In this document: in pieces, positions 26,276 through 34,667 of the stretch
How positions within the stretch are numbered: position 1 is the stretch's first letter
Layout of the letters: the number at the start of each line of letters is the position of its first letter
From: Paraburkholderia bannensis NBRC 103871
Lineage (GTDB): Bacteria; Pseudomonadota; Gammaproteobacteria; Burkholderiales; Burkholderiaceae
Reading direction: 5' to 3'
Length of the DNA: 64,000 bases
Assembly: GCF_000685015.1 (NCBI RefSeq)
Contig: NZ_BAYA01000010.1
Coordinates: 186,001-250,000, forward strand
The notes under the pieces: model-generated
What the model was told of the DNA's origin: nothing
The model's database searches: none
Seen by the model: only the letters and a program-made list of their open reading frames with translations
Position numbers and translations under genes: made by a program

Positions 26276-27508
26276 TTAAACGCGTGCAAAAAGTAAAGTG
26301 ACGTCGTCGCGGCGCGATTGTGCGCCTTGCCATTCGGTCAGGGCATCCACGAGGCGCGCGCAAATGGCCGATGGCGTCTGCGCGCGGTTCGCAAGAATCA
26401 GGTCGAGCGAGCGGCGCTTGCCAAAGGCAATCTTGCGCGCACCGCCGATCTGGTCGGTCAGCCCGTCCGTCGAAACGAACAGGAGGCTGTCTTCGGGCAG
26501 ATCCACAGCGTGAAGCGGCCACGCATAGTCGGCCAGGCTGTCCACATAGCCCACGCCCACGCGCTCGCCCGCGATGGTTTCAAACTGTTCGGCATCGGGG
26601 CGCAACACGTGCAGTGCCACGCGCGCGCCCGCAAAATGCAGTTGTTGTTTTGCAGCGTCGTACCAGAAGAACGCCGCGTCCAGCCCGTCGTTCGACTGCG
26701 GCGCGTCGCCTGCGCCCTTCACCTGGCCCAGCAGTCCCTTGACGTTGCGATTGACGGCCGCCAGCAGCTTCGACGGATCGTGCGGGCCCAGGCGTTCAAG
26801 CGCCTGCGAAAGCGACGCCGAAGCCAGCAGCGTCATAAACGCGCCCGGCACGCCATGTCCCGTGCAATCGGCCACCGCGCCGAACCAGCCGTCGGGGAAC
26901 GCCGCGAAGTGATAGAAGTCGCCGCCCACCACGTCGCGCGGCTCCCAGACCAGCGCCGCATCGGGCAGCATGGTCGAAAGCGTTTCGCGCGAGGCGCGCA
27001 GCATGGCCTGCTGGATCACGCTCGCATATTCGATGCTCTGCATGATCTGGCGATTCTTCTCTGCCTGCGTTTCGGCGACTGCGCCCAGCAATTGCAGGCC
27101 GTTGCCTACGCCGGAAAAGCGCCCTTCGCGCGTGACGATAAAGCCGTCCACAAGCGCCTTTTCACCGACTTCGACCGTCTTGAACGTGAGCGCCTCGATG
27201 CTCATGTCGGCGTCGACAATGAGCGGCTCCTTGTCCATGAACGCGATGCAGCTTTTCTTGTCGTAAAGCTCGCGATGGAACGGCTTGCTCATCTGCGACA
27301 GAAAGATATCGCGGTTGATGAGGCCGATGGGACGGTCGCCTTCGATGACGGCGAGACTAATCAGGTCGCGGCGCGAGTAGAACACTTCCATTACGCGCGA
27401 ATTGGAATCCGAAGCGTCGATGGCCGGCGCAGACTGACACAGATCGCCGGCGCAACGTGGACCTCCGGTCGGGCCGGAACGGTGAAATTGCGCAAGCGCT
27501 GGGTGCAT
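26276..27508 (-). CDS. Soluble CBS-PP2C phosphatase in SiaA position
   Basis: The 410-aa protein has an N-terminal CBS pair (about 20-140: GDLCQSAPAIDASDSNSR, then RPIGLINRDIFL and GFIVTREGRFSGVG), a linker helix (AEKNRQIMQSIEYASVIQQA), and a SpoIIE-type PP2C phosphatase domain. The PP2C motifs are GGDFYHF, DCTGHGVPGAFMTLL and FVSTDGLTDQ. It occupies the siaA slot but lacks the membrane-spanning sensor and HAMP region of Pseudomonas SiaA. The input may therefore be a cytosolic nucleotide bound by the CBS pair. It should dephosphorylate SiaC. No strong ribosome site precedes the ATG; a start slightly downstream is possible. Confidence 0.85.
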   Translation of the reverse strand: MHPALAQFHRSGPTGGPRCAGDLCQSAPAIDASDSNSRVMEVFYSRRDLISLAVIEGDRPIGLINRDIFLSQMSKPFHRELYDKKSCIAFMDKEPLIVDADMSIEALTFKTVEVGEKALVDGFIVTREGRFSGVGNGLQLLGAVAETQAEKNRQIMQSIEYASVIQQAMLRASRETLSTMLPDAALVWEPRDVVGGDFYHFAAFPDGWFGAVADCTGHGVPGAFMTLLASASLSQALERLGPHDPSKLLAAVNRNVKGLLGQVKGAGDAPQSNDGLDAAFFWYDAAKQQLHFAGARVALHVLRPDAEQFETIAGERVGVGYVDSLADYAWPLHAVDLPEDSLLFVSTDGLTDQIGGARKIAFGKRRSLDLILANRAQTPSAICARLVDALTEWQGAQSRRDDVTLLFARV

Positions 27509-27717
27509 GGCGAACTGATTCGTCGGATGAGAAAATCAGCACGCTAAAGACTCTTTATGTCATTTTCGTTACATTCACGCAATGATTCCCGAGCGTGAAT
27601 TCTTTAATTCTGCCTGGTGTCAAGACGGTTGCGGCGACAACGTTTGCGACGCATCCTTTATTGCAGCCTGCGTGGTAATGCCTGGCAACGCCCGGCAATG
27701 CGCGGTAACACAGTCGC

Positions 27718-28551
27718 CTACTCCAGCTCGCGCCAGAGTGCGTGGATCCAGTCCTTCATGAGCAGCGATTCGGCCCACCGATCGGTCGTATCGTTGCCGT
27801 CGCGGCCGATAATCGCATAAGGCTTCGGCCCCAGTTCGCAGGTAAACGCGAGTGTATCGTTTGCGCCCGCGCGGCGGCGCCACGATGCAAAGCCATAACG
27901 CCACCAGTCGAGAAACAGGTCGACCCACATGCGATGCGGCTCGAACGATAATTCGATCTGCACCTGTTCGCGGCTCGCCACGCGGCCATGAAACGCCCAC
28001 GAATGATCGAGAATGCGATGCATCAGCGCGTGGTTTTCATCCGAGACCGGCCACGCGAATTCGCGCGCTACCAGATAGTGTGAAATATCGCCGAGCAGTT
28101 TCAGGTTCGGCCGCGCATCGAGCAGATCGAGCGTGAAGAACAGGTCGGTCGTCATGCGGTCGCGGTGCGTTTCGATATACACCGGAATGTCGACCTGCTC
28201 CGCCAGCCGTTGCCAGCCGTCCAGCAGGCGCACGCATTCGGCCACGGTGCGCAGACGCACATCGGGTTGAATGTCGATATGGTGCGCGCCGGATTCCACC
28301 GCATTTTCCAGTACCGGCTGCAGGTCGTCGATGGTGCGCGGGAAGCACTGGCCTTCCGCATTCAAACCGTATTCGGCGCGCAGTTCGGCGAGATGCCGCA
28401 CGGCTGCGCGATCCGTGTAGTGTGCGCTCACGCCGTCGAAGCCCGCTTGCGCGATCATGCGCAGGTTTTCGCCGAGCGTGCGCTCGTAGCCGTCGGTATG
28501 GCGGCGCTCCATCGCCCAGAGCGATTGAAATACGAGCAGGCGTTGTGCCAT
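27718..28551 (-). CDS. Xylose-isomerase-like TIM-barrel sugar isomerase/epimerase
   Basis: The 277-aa protein starts at ATG 28551, 5 nt after GGAG. It has the AP-endonuclease-2/xylose-isomerase fold: LRMIAQAGFDGVSAHY, GAHHIDIQPD, VYIETHRDRM with a metal-ligand Glu, and LLGDISHY. Relatives include IolE/IolI and MocC-type inositol or sugar catabolic enzymes. It is the last gene of a four-gene set behind a MocDEF-like oxygenase system, so it probably acts on the demethylated or hydroxylated product. Exact substrate is not visible. Confidence 0.78.
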   Translation of the reverse strand: MAQRLLVFQSLWAMERRHTDGYERTLGENLRMIAQAGFDGVSAHYTDRAAVRHLAELRAEYGLNAEGQCFPRTIDDLQPVLENAVESGAHHIDIQPDVRLRTVAECVRLLDGWQRLAEQVDIPVYIETHRDRMTTDLFFTLDLLDARPNLKLLGDISHYLVAREFAWPVSDENHALMHRILDHSWAFHGRVASREQVQIELSFEPHRMWVDLFLDWWRYGFASWRRRAGANDTLAFTCELGPKPYAIIGRDGNDTTDRWAESLLMKDWIHALWRELE

Positions 28552-28593
28552 TGTGTCTCCGTGAGTTTTAAAGGGCACTTTGATTCAAGCGCG

Positions 28594-29862
28594 TTAAAGC
28601 AGGCTCTTTAGCTTCACATCCGGATTCGCAAGACTTTGCGCATCGACTGGCACGGCGCGCTCCACGAGCATGCGCGCAAGCCGCATCTCCTTCGCGAAGC
28701 CTTGCAGCGTGCCGAAGCCGCTCGCCGCGACCAGTTGCCCTGCACCGTCCAGTGCGAAATGGATCTGCGACTCACCCGACAGGTCGCGCACGATGGTGCG
28801 CACGCCAAGCGCCGGTTCGCCGCTCACCTGAAGTTGCCGATCGTACTGATCCGACCAGAACCATGGCACGTCGCGATACGGCTCGCCCGCGCCGAGCATG
28901 TTGCGCGCCGCGACGCCTGCCTGCGTTTCGGCGTTGTGCCAGGTCTCCTGGCGAATGTGGTGCGTCCCGAAGCGGCTCGGAAACAGCGCGACGTCGCCCG
29001 CTGCATAGATGCCCGGCGCCGAGGTCTGCAACGTCTCGTCTACGACGATGCCGCGCGCAGTTTCAAGCCCGGTTCGGAGCCCGGTTTGGAGCCCGGTTCC
29101 ACGCGCGATTTCGTCCGCCGGTTCGATGCCGATTCCAACCACCACCGTATCGGCGTCCAGCAAGTCGCCCGAATCGAGCGTGACGTCCAGCCTGCCGTCG
29201 TCGCGCTGGGCGATAGCGCGTGCGGATGCATTCAGCACCACGCGCACGCCCTGGCGCTCATGCAACGCATGCACATGCGCGCCAATCTCCGCGGGCACGC
29301 AGCGGCCCAGCAGACGCGCAGCGCCTTCCACCACGGACACCTCGCATCCACGCGCACGCGCCGACGCCGCGACCTCAAGCCCGATGAAGCCGCCTCCGAT
29401 CACCACCACGCGCGCGCCTGCGCCCAGGCGCGGCGCAAGCGCCGCCGCATCGTCGAGCGTGCGCAAGCCGAACACGCCGTCGAGTTGCGCGCCGGGAATC
29501 GTGAGCCTGCGCAGGTGGCCGCCCGTCGCGAGCAACAGCGCTTCGTACGCGAAGCTTCGGCCATCGGCGAGTTGCAGCGTGCGCTCATGCGCATCGATCG
29601 ACCGCACGGCGCCCACGATGTGCTCGATATCGTCGGCACGCCACGCGTCGTGCGGGCGCAGGTGACATTGCTGCGCTTCGCGCTCGCCGGTCAGCAGGCC
29701 CTTCGAGATCGGCGGGCGCTCATAGGGCAAATGCCGCTCGGCACCGATCATCGCGATGCGGCCTTTCCATCCCGCTTCACGTAGCGTCTGCGCCGCGCGG
29801 CCGCCCGCATGGCCCGCGCCGACGATCGCCATGACACGATCCCTCGCATGATCGAATGTCAT
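28594..29862 (-). CDS. FAD-dependent ferredoxin reductase (MocF-like)
   Basis: The 422-aa enzyme has an N-terminal FAD dinucleotide motif GAGHAGG, a second NAD motif VVIGGGFIGLE near residue 150, and the FAD-binding YAAGDVALFPS. It also has the C-terminal dimerisation domain of the rubredoxin/Rieske-ferredoxin reductase family. It should pass electrons from NAD(P)H to the Rieske ferredoxin encoded directly upstream; the two genes are 3 nt apart and its ribosome site (GAGG) lies inside the ferredoxin stop region. An in-frame 12-bp triplicate gives a TGLQ-TGLR-TGLE insertion. MocF-like by position and family. Confidence 0.85.
   Translation of the reverse strand: MTFDHARDRVMAIVGAGHAGGRAAQTLREAGWKGRIAMIGAERHLPYERPPISKGLLTGEREAQQCHLRPHDAWRADDIEHIVGAVRSIDAHERTLQLADGRSFAYEALLLATGGHLRRLTIPGAQLDGVFGLRTLDDAAALAPRLGAGARVVVIGGGFIGLEVAASARARGCEVSVVEGAARLLGRCVPAEIGAHVHALHERQGVRVVLNASARAIAQRDDGRLDVTLDSGDLLDADTVVVGIGIEPADEIARGTGLQTGLRTGLETARGIVVDETLQTSAPGIYAAGDVALFPSRFGTHHIRQETWHNAETQAGVAARNMLGAGEPYRDVPWFWSDQYDRQLQVSGEPALGVRTIVRDLSGESQIHFALDGAGQLVAASGFGTLQGFAKEMRLARMLVERAVPVDAQSLANPDVKLKSLL
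29065..29100. repeat. Three 12-bp tandem repeats inside the reductase gene
   Basis: The 12-mers AAGCCCGGTTCG, GAGCCCGGTTTG and GAGCCCGGTTCC lie head to tail and encode TGL-x three times in frame. The segment is in a surface loop between strands of the FAD domain, so expansion or contraction would not break the reading frame. Confidence 0.7.
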
Positions 29863-29865
29863 CGC

Positions 29866-30174
29866 TCATACCTCGACCAGGATGCGGCCACCCTCGACTT
29901 TCGCGGGCCACGTCTTGAGCTTTTCGCATACGGGCGCGCACAGCGGCTTGCCGTCGCGCACGTCGAAGCGTCCGTTGTGCTTCGGGCATTCAATCACGTG
30001 CCCCATCACGAGTCCGTCGCTCAAATGCACCTGTTCGTGCGTGCAAAGACCGTCGCTTGCATACACATCGTCGCCCACGCGATAAATCGCGAAAGTGCGT
30101 CCCGCGTGATCGAAGCGCATCACGTCTTCGTCTTCGATATCGCCCAGCGCCGCCGCGTCGATCCATTGCGTCAT
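29866..30174 (-). CDS. Rieske [2Fe-2S] ferredoxin (MocE-like)
   Basis: The 102-aa protein starts at ATG 30174. It carries the Rieske cluster motifs C-T-H (LCTHEQVHLSDG) and C-P-K-H (ECPKHNGRFD), and the length fits a free Rieske ferredoxin. It should carry electrons from the FAD reductase to the desaturase-type oxygenase. The same trio (oxygenase, Rieske ferredoxin, reductase) is known as MocDEF in rhizopine catabolism by rhizobia. It ends 3 nt before the reductase start, and the oxygenase stop is 34 nt upstream. Confidence 0.87.
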   Translation of the reverse strand: MTQWIDAAALGDIEDEDVMRFDHAGRTFAIYRVGDDVYASDGLCTHEQVHLSDGLVMGHVIECPKHNGRFDVRDGKPLCAPVCEKLKTWPAKVEGGRILVEV

Positions 30175-30208
30175 GCTCGTCTCCGGTTTTATAGGGTGTA
30201 CTGATCGA

Positions 30209-31297
30209 TCAGGCCTGCGCGGCATCCGGAACCGGACGCGCGACGGCATACGAGGGATCGCGGGTCTGGCGCACCAGCGCCGGAATGATCTCCGCATACG
30301 CGGCAATCGTGCTGGGATACGGCGGCGGCATGTCGGCCTTCACGACTTCGTGCAATGCCGGCAGCGCATGAAACGGCACCATCGGGAACATGTGATGTTC
30401 GACGTGATAGTTCATGTTCCAGTAAAGAAAGCGGAACAGCGGATTCATGCGCACGGTGCGGCAATTGCGGCGGTGATCGAGCACGTTCTCCGGCATGCCC
30501 GCGTGCTGCGTGAGGCCGAAATAGAGGTAAAGCCACGCGCCGTAGAGACTCGGCAGGCCGATATAAAGCAACGGCAGAATCGAATGAAAGGCGATGCACG
30601 CCGCGATCACCAGTGCGTAGATCGCCAGCGAAATGCGCGCCTCGCGCACCACCTTCGGCCATTCGGAGGCCGGAATGAAGGTCTCCTCCTGCGCACCGAC
30701 CTTGCCGAACGCCGCGCTCACCATCATCGGCAATTCGTGCGAGACGTGCTTGAGCGCGACCACATTGAGCGCAATGCCGAGCCAGTCGGTCGGACGCGGC
30801 GCGCCGATCTCCGGATCGCGGCCCACCACCAGCGTATCGGTATGGTGGCGCGCATGGCTCCAGCGCCAGACCGTGGCGCGCCGGAACACCTGGAATGAGG
30901 CGACCTGGTAGAGCACGTCGTTCATCCAGCGCGTCTTGAAAGCGGTGCCGTGACCGGACTCGTGCCAGCGCGAATCGGCGGGGCTGCAATAGAGCGTGCC
31001 GTAGAGGAAGAAAGCCGGGATCGCCCAGAGCGAATGCGCGTGCCAGGCCCATCCCGCCAGCGCGCCGCTCGCGACAATCGCCGCGTACCAGAGCAGCGTG
31101 TCGCGGATCGCGCGCGCGTCGCTGCGCTGCATCAATTGCTTCATGGTGGGGCGCGGCACCGCGCATTTGTACCAGTCGGCATTGACGAGGCCCGCGGCCC
31201 GTGCGCGCTCGCCTGCGCCGCCGATCAGCCGGTAGGCATCGCGCGGGCCGGGTGCAGTTTTCCGGGTGCTGTCGCCTGTGTTCTGGTTATGCGCCAC
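30209..31297 (-). CDS. Membrane fatty-acid-desaturase-type di-iron oxygenase (MocD-like)
   Basis: The 362-aa protein starts at GTG 31297 with AAGGAG upstream. It has the three histidine boxes of the desaturase/hydroxylase superfamily: HESGH, HARHH and HVEHH. Four or so hydrophobic segments (about 70-105 and 220-265) are consistent with an integral membrane enzyme. Encoded with a Rieske ferredoxin and reductase, it resembles MocD, the oxygenase that removes the methyl group of rhizopine. A lipid or other aliphatic substrate cannot be excluded. It is the first gene of the set and is divergent from the LacI-type regulator. Confidence 0.83.
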   Translation of the reverse strand: MAHNQNTGDSTRKTAPGPRDAYRLIGGAGERARAAGLVNADWYKCAVPRPTMKQLMQRSDARAIRDTLLWYAAIVASGALAGWAWHAHSLWAIPAFFLYGTLYCSPADSRWHESGHGTAFKTRWMNDVLYQVASFQVFRRATVWRWSHARHHTDTLVVGRDPEIGAPRPTDWLGIALNVVALKHVSHELPMMVSAAFGKVGAQEETFIPASEWPKVVREARISLAIYALVIAACIAFHSILPLLYIGLPSLYGAWLYLYFGLTQHAGMPENVLDHRRNCRTVRMNPLFRFLYWNMNYHVEHHMFPMVPFHALPALHEVVKADMPPPYPSTIAAYAEIIPALVRQTRDPSYAVARPVPDAAQA

Positions 31298-31391
31298 CTG
31301 TGTCTCCTTGTCAGGACGGTTCCGGCCTCGTTGGGCGCGGAACGCATGTCAGGAACATAGGCCAGCGGCACCGCCGCCTCAACGGGAAAAT

Positions 31392-31407
31392 TGACGAAAT
31401 TTCGTCA
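31392..31407. promoter_or_regulatory. Perfect 16-bp palindrome, likely operator
   Basis: TGACGAAATTTCGTCA is a perfect palindrome in the 200-bp gap between the divergent oxygenase (start 31297) and LacI-type regulator (start 31498). Its size and position fit a dimeric repressor operator controlling both promoters. The AT centre differs from the central CG of many LacI operators. Confidence 0.65.
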
Positions 31408-31497
31408 TTCTTTCACCATGGCCGCTCGTGGGCTGGTGAGCGCATGTCATGATCGCCACGCATCGCCCCGCAGCAACCCCATCGCCCCGGAGACGCC

Positions 31498-32556
31498 GTG
31501 CCCAAGGAAACGCCGCCGCGCTGGCGCAAGCGCACCGCGCGGTTCGTCGAGATCGCCGAACTGGCGGGCGTGAGCGCCACCACCGTCGACCGCGTGCTCA
31601 ACGAGCGCGGCAGCGTCTCCGCGCAGACGCGCGAGCGCGTGATCGCCGCCGCGAAGCAACTGGCCGTGCCGCGCATGCTGCCCGACACCCAGCACGGCCT
31701 CGTCCATATCGACGTGATGGTGCCGGGCAGCGACTCGCCGTTTTTCAGCCGCCTGCGCGAAGCGCTGCAACGCTCGGCGCAAATGCTCGACCGGCGCGTG
31801 ATCGTGCATCGCACCATGCTGTCCAGCGCCGACGAAGCGCGCCTGCCCGCCTCGATCGGACGCTCGCGTCATCGCCGCGCCGCGCTGATCGTCACGGCCC
31901 AGGACACGCCCGAGGTGCGCGCCGCGCTCGCAGCGGCGATCGCACGCGGCGAGGCCGTGGTGACGATGGTCACCGACATCGGCGGCATCGACCGGCTGCA
32001 TTACGCGGGCATCGACAACCTGCGCGCCGGTCATACCGCCGGGTATTTTCTGGGGCGTCTGGCCAGGCCCGGCCGCGTGCTGCTGCTGCCCGCGCGGCTC
32101 GACTACCGTGCACATGCGGATCGCATCGAAGGCTGCCGCACCCACATCGCGCGTCACTTCGATCATCTGGTCTGCGAGGCCGCGTCGCTGGAATCGCTCG
32201 ATGAGGACGACCGCTGCTACCGCGCCGTGAGCGCAGCGATCCGGCGCGGCAACCTCACCGGCATCTACAACACGGGTTACGGCTCGGCGGGCGTCGAAGC
32301 CGCGCTGCGCAAAGCGGGACTTGCGGGCAAGGTGACGTGGATCGGCCACGAGATGTTCGACGCGCACCGCCAGTACATCGACGCCGGCATCATGGACATT
32401 GCCATCGACCAGGATCCGGACGGCCAGGTGATTGCCGCGCTCCAGCATGCGCTGCACGCGTGCGGCATCGTCGAGCGCACGAGCGCCGGCGAACCCGTCG
32501 AGTTCCGCGTGTTCTGCTCCGCGAACGTGCGACAGAGCGCCTATCTGCGGCCCTGA
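31498..32556 (+). CDS. LacI-family transcriptional regulator with sugar-binding domain
   Basis: The 352-aa protein starts at GTG 31498, 6 nt after GGAG. The N-terminal HTH reads FVEIAELAGVSATTVDRVLN with the hinge region around RVIAAAKQLAV. A periplasmic-binding-protein-like domain follows (about 65-330: HIDVMVPGSDSPFFSRLREA; HYAGIDNLRAGHTAGY; GIYNTGYGSAG). It is divergent from the MocDEF-like genes, so it most likely senses the substrate or a product of that pathway and binds the palindrome at 31392-31407. Confidence 0.88.
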   Translation: MPKETPPRWRKRTARFVEIAELAGVSATTVDRVLNERGSVSAQTRERVIAAAKQLAVPRMLPDTQHGLVHIDVMVPGSDSPFFSRLREALQRSAQMLDRRVIVHRTMLSSADEARLPASIGRSRHRRAALIVTAQDTPEVRAALAAAIARGEAVVTMVTDIGGIDRLHYAGIDNLRAGHTAGYFLGRLARPGRVLLLPARLDYRAHADRIEGCRTHIARHFDHLVCEAASLESLDEDDRCYRAVSAAIRRGNLTGIYNTGYGSAGVEAALRKAGLAGKVTWIGHEMFDAHRQYIDAGIMDIAIDQDPDGQVIAALQHALHACGIVERTSAGEPVEFRVFCSANVRQSAYLRP

Positions 32557-32834
32557 CAAATCTTGTCGAATATCAAGCGACAGCAAAATTGCGACCGTCC
32601 AGCGTGCCGCCACCCCGCCGGACGCTGAAATTCGGATTTTTCGGGTATTTCCAAAGACAGATTTATCCCATCCTAGACCAACGGTAGCGCAACGCTCCCG
32701 GCAGCGTGAATCCACTGCGCGAATTTATGCGCGGATCCACGACAAGAATCCACTGCATGAGGCCATGACGGCGATCGCCAGTCCGACAGACCCTGGCACA
32801 TCGCCTCATTTCATTCATAAGGATGACAAACTAA

Positions 32835-34139
32835 ATGCCCATTTCTCCGTTGACCAGCGACCCGACGCCTCATAGCGCGCCCAAGAGACGACGCGGCGCG
32901 CAGACGTCCTCACCCACGCCCGCGCGCCGCCCCCGCCGCGACGGCCGCGGCCGCCCTCCGCGCTATGCGTGGCCGCCGGAAACCGTTGCACTGCTCGGCA
33001 CCATGACCGACGCGCGGGTCGCCGAAATCACCGGCGCATCGCTGCCCACGGTCAGCGCCAAGCGGCGCGAGCTTGGCATCGAGTCCGCGCGCGAGCGCGG
33101 TATCGTCGGCCATCGCTGGACGCGCGAGGAAATCGCGCTGCTCGGCACGATTACCGATACGGAGGCGGCGCGGCGCTTCGGCGTCGTGCCACAGACGGTC
33201 GGCGCGATGCGGCAGAAACTCGGCATCGCACCCCGGACGCGCGCCATCGTCCTGAGCGCGCAAACGCTCGCGCGGCTCGGCAGGCAAAGCGATGCGTCGC
33301 TGGCGCAGCAGGTCGGCGTGAGCACCGGCGTGATCCAGCGTGCGCGTCTCGCGCGGGGCATCGCCAGCTGCAAATCGGTTCACTTCTGGACAGATGAGGA
33401 AGTCGCGCTGCTCGGCACCATGTCCGACGCGAAGCTCGCGCGGCGGCTCGATCTGTCCGAGACGGTCGTGAACAAGAAGCGGCGGCGCCTCGGGATCGAA
33501 CGCGCGCGGCATCACTGGAGCGAAGAGGAACTGGCGCTGCTGGGCACGCTGCCCGATGCGCAGATCGCGAGGCGCGTCGGCCTTTCGACGGTGAGCGTGC
33601 GCCTGCAGCGCCGCAAGCTGGGTCTGGCGGCGGTCGCCGATCGCGGCCCGAGGCGGCCACGCAACTGGAACACGCTGGCGGCCGCGCGGCTTTACCACGC
33701 ACAAGGCGGTGCGCTGCCCGGCAACTGGCAGGAGGAAGGCGTCGCGCTGCTCGGCGTCGTACCCGACCTGGAACTGGCGTGGCGCTTCGGCAAGAGCTAC
33801 AACGCCGTGCGCTACGAACGCGTGAAACGGGGCCTTCCCGCCGTGCGCTCGCGCCGTCAATGGACTGACGAGCAGATCGCCTTGCTTGGCACGGTGAGCG
33901 ATGCCGTCGTCGCGGAGCAGATCGGTTGCAGCAATACCACCGTGTACAAGAAACGCACCGAATTGGGCATTGCGCCGGTACGCCATCAATGGCAGCAAGA
34001 CGAGATCGCGCTGCTCGGCAAGATTTCGGATTTCGAACTCGCGAAGCGTATCGGCTTATCGGCCAAGACGGTTAATCTGAAGCGACGGGCGCTGGGCATT
34101 CAGGCTTTACGCCGCCCGCCGGGTCGGGAGCGGAATTAA
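32835..34139 (+). CDS. Protein of eight tandem HTH/Myb-like repeats, unknown function
   Basis: The 434-aa basic protein has a Pro/Arg/Ser-rich N-terminal tail (1-45). Eight repeats of about 38-46 residues follow, at roughly 46-82, 94-131, 140-176, 184-221, 227-264, 297-334, 342-379 and 385-422. The consensus is W-x-x-E-E-x-A-L-L-G-T-x-x-D-A-x-x-A-x-x-x-G-x-S-x-x-x-V-x-x-K-R-R-x-L-G-I, which looks like a helix-turn-helix or SANT/Myb-type unit. The presumed recognition helix (S-x-x-x-V-x-x-K-R-R) varies between repeats, and repeat 3 is degenerate. Repeats 5 and 6 are separated by a 30-residue basic linker. The protein should bind DNA along an extended site. AAGGAT lies before the ATG. No enzymatic domain is visible and I do not recognise a characterised homologue. 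Confidence 0.75.
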   Translation: MPISPLTSDPTPHSAPKRRRGAQTSSPTPARRPRRDGRGRPPRYAWPPETVALLGTMTDARVAEITGASLPTVSAKRRELGIESARERGIVGHRWTREEIALLGTITDTEAARRFGVVPQTVGAMRQKLGIAPRTRAIVLSAQTLARLGRQSDASLAQQVGVSTGVIQRARLARGIASCKSVHFWTDEEVALLGTMSDAKLARRLDLSETVVNKKRRRLGIERARHHWSEEELALLGTLPDAQIARRVGLSTVSVRLQRRKLGLAAVADRGPRRPRNWNTLAAARLYHAQGGALPGNWQEEGVALLGVVPDLELAWRFGKSYNAVRYERVKRGLPAVRSRRQWTDEQIALLGTVSDAVVAEQIGCSNTTVYKKRTELGIAPVRHQWQQDEIALLGKISDFELAKRIGLSAKTVNLKRRALGIQALRRPPGRERN

Positions 34140-34667
34140 TCCAGAAGATCTCACCAAAGTTCACGGGTATGAAAAAAACAAAAGAACGCGTGAACTTTTG
34201 GCTTTTCCGGTCAAGCGACCAGTAAGGCGATTAACAGCAGCTTCGATAAACCGCGCGTGAAAAAAATGCCGCAAGCCAATGCACATGGCATATGACGGGA
34301 TTTTTTACCGGCACTTCTTCATGATCGACCAGAACCGCGCCAGCTCTACCTGAACGCTGTGTCTGTTCATCGCATCGCCAGCCAGATAATTCACCCGCCA
34401 TATTATTCGTCTTACCATCTATCCTGATCTGGCGAATTCAAATTAAAATACCGCACCGCGGGATTTAACGCACGTACACAAGAACAGCAGCATAAAATAC
34501 CTGCCCGCGGCAAACCGGCAAAAATGACGAAAGCACAGCCTGCGGTCATTTTTGTTAAATGTGCCGACGTGCGATTTAAAAAAACCACACCATGACCGGG
34601 GAGTGTCACCGACAAATAAAACGATCGCCGCCGCACGGCGAAATATTACGTATAGACCAGACCAATC
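34140..34667. other. AT-rich gene-free stretch
   Basis: This 528-bp gap is clearly richer in A/T than its surroundings. It contains a long inverted repeat near its start (34156-34198). A 74-codon minus-strand frame at 34412-34636 has no ribosome site or recognisable motif and is not called. The promoter of the transglycosylase gene should lie at its right end. Nothing else is evident. Confidence 0.5.
34156..34198. terminator. Inverted repeat after the tandem-HTH gene
   Basis: AAAGTTCACG (34156-34165) and CGTGAACTTT (34189-34198) are perfect 10-bp arms around a 23-nt A-rich loop; with one bulge the match extends to CCAAAGTTCACG. The right arm ends in TTTT. It may be a terminator, or a binding site for the DNA-binding protein encoded just upstream. 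Confidence 0.45.

Noticed and set aside
34412..34636. A 74-codon minus-strand frame in an AT-rich gap
   Set aside because: No ribosome site, irregular codon use and no recognisable motif.
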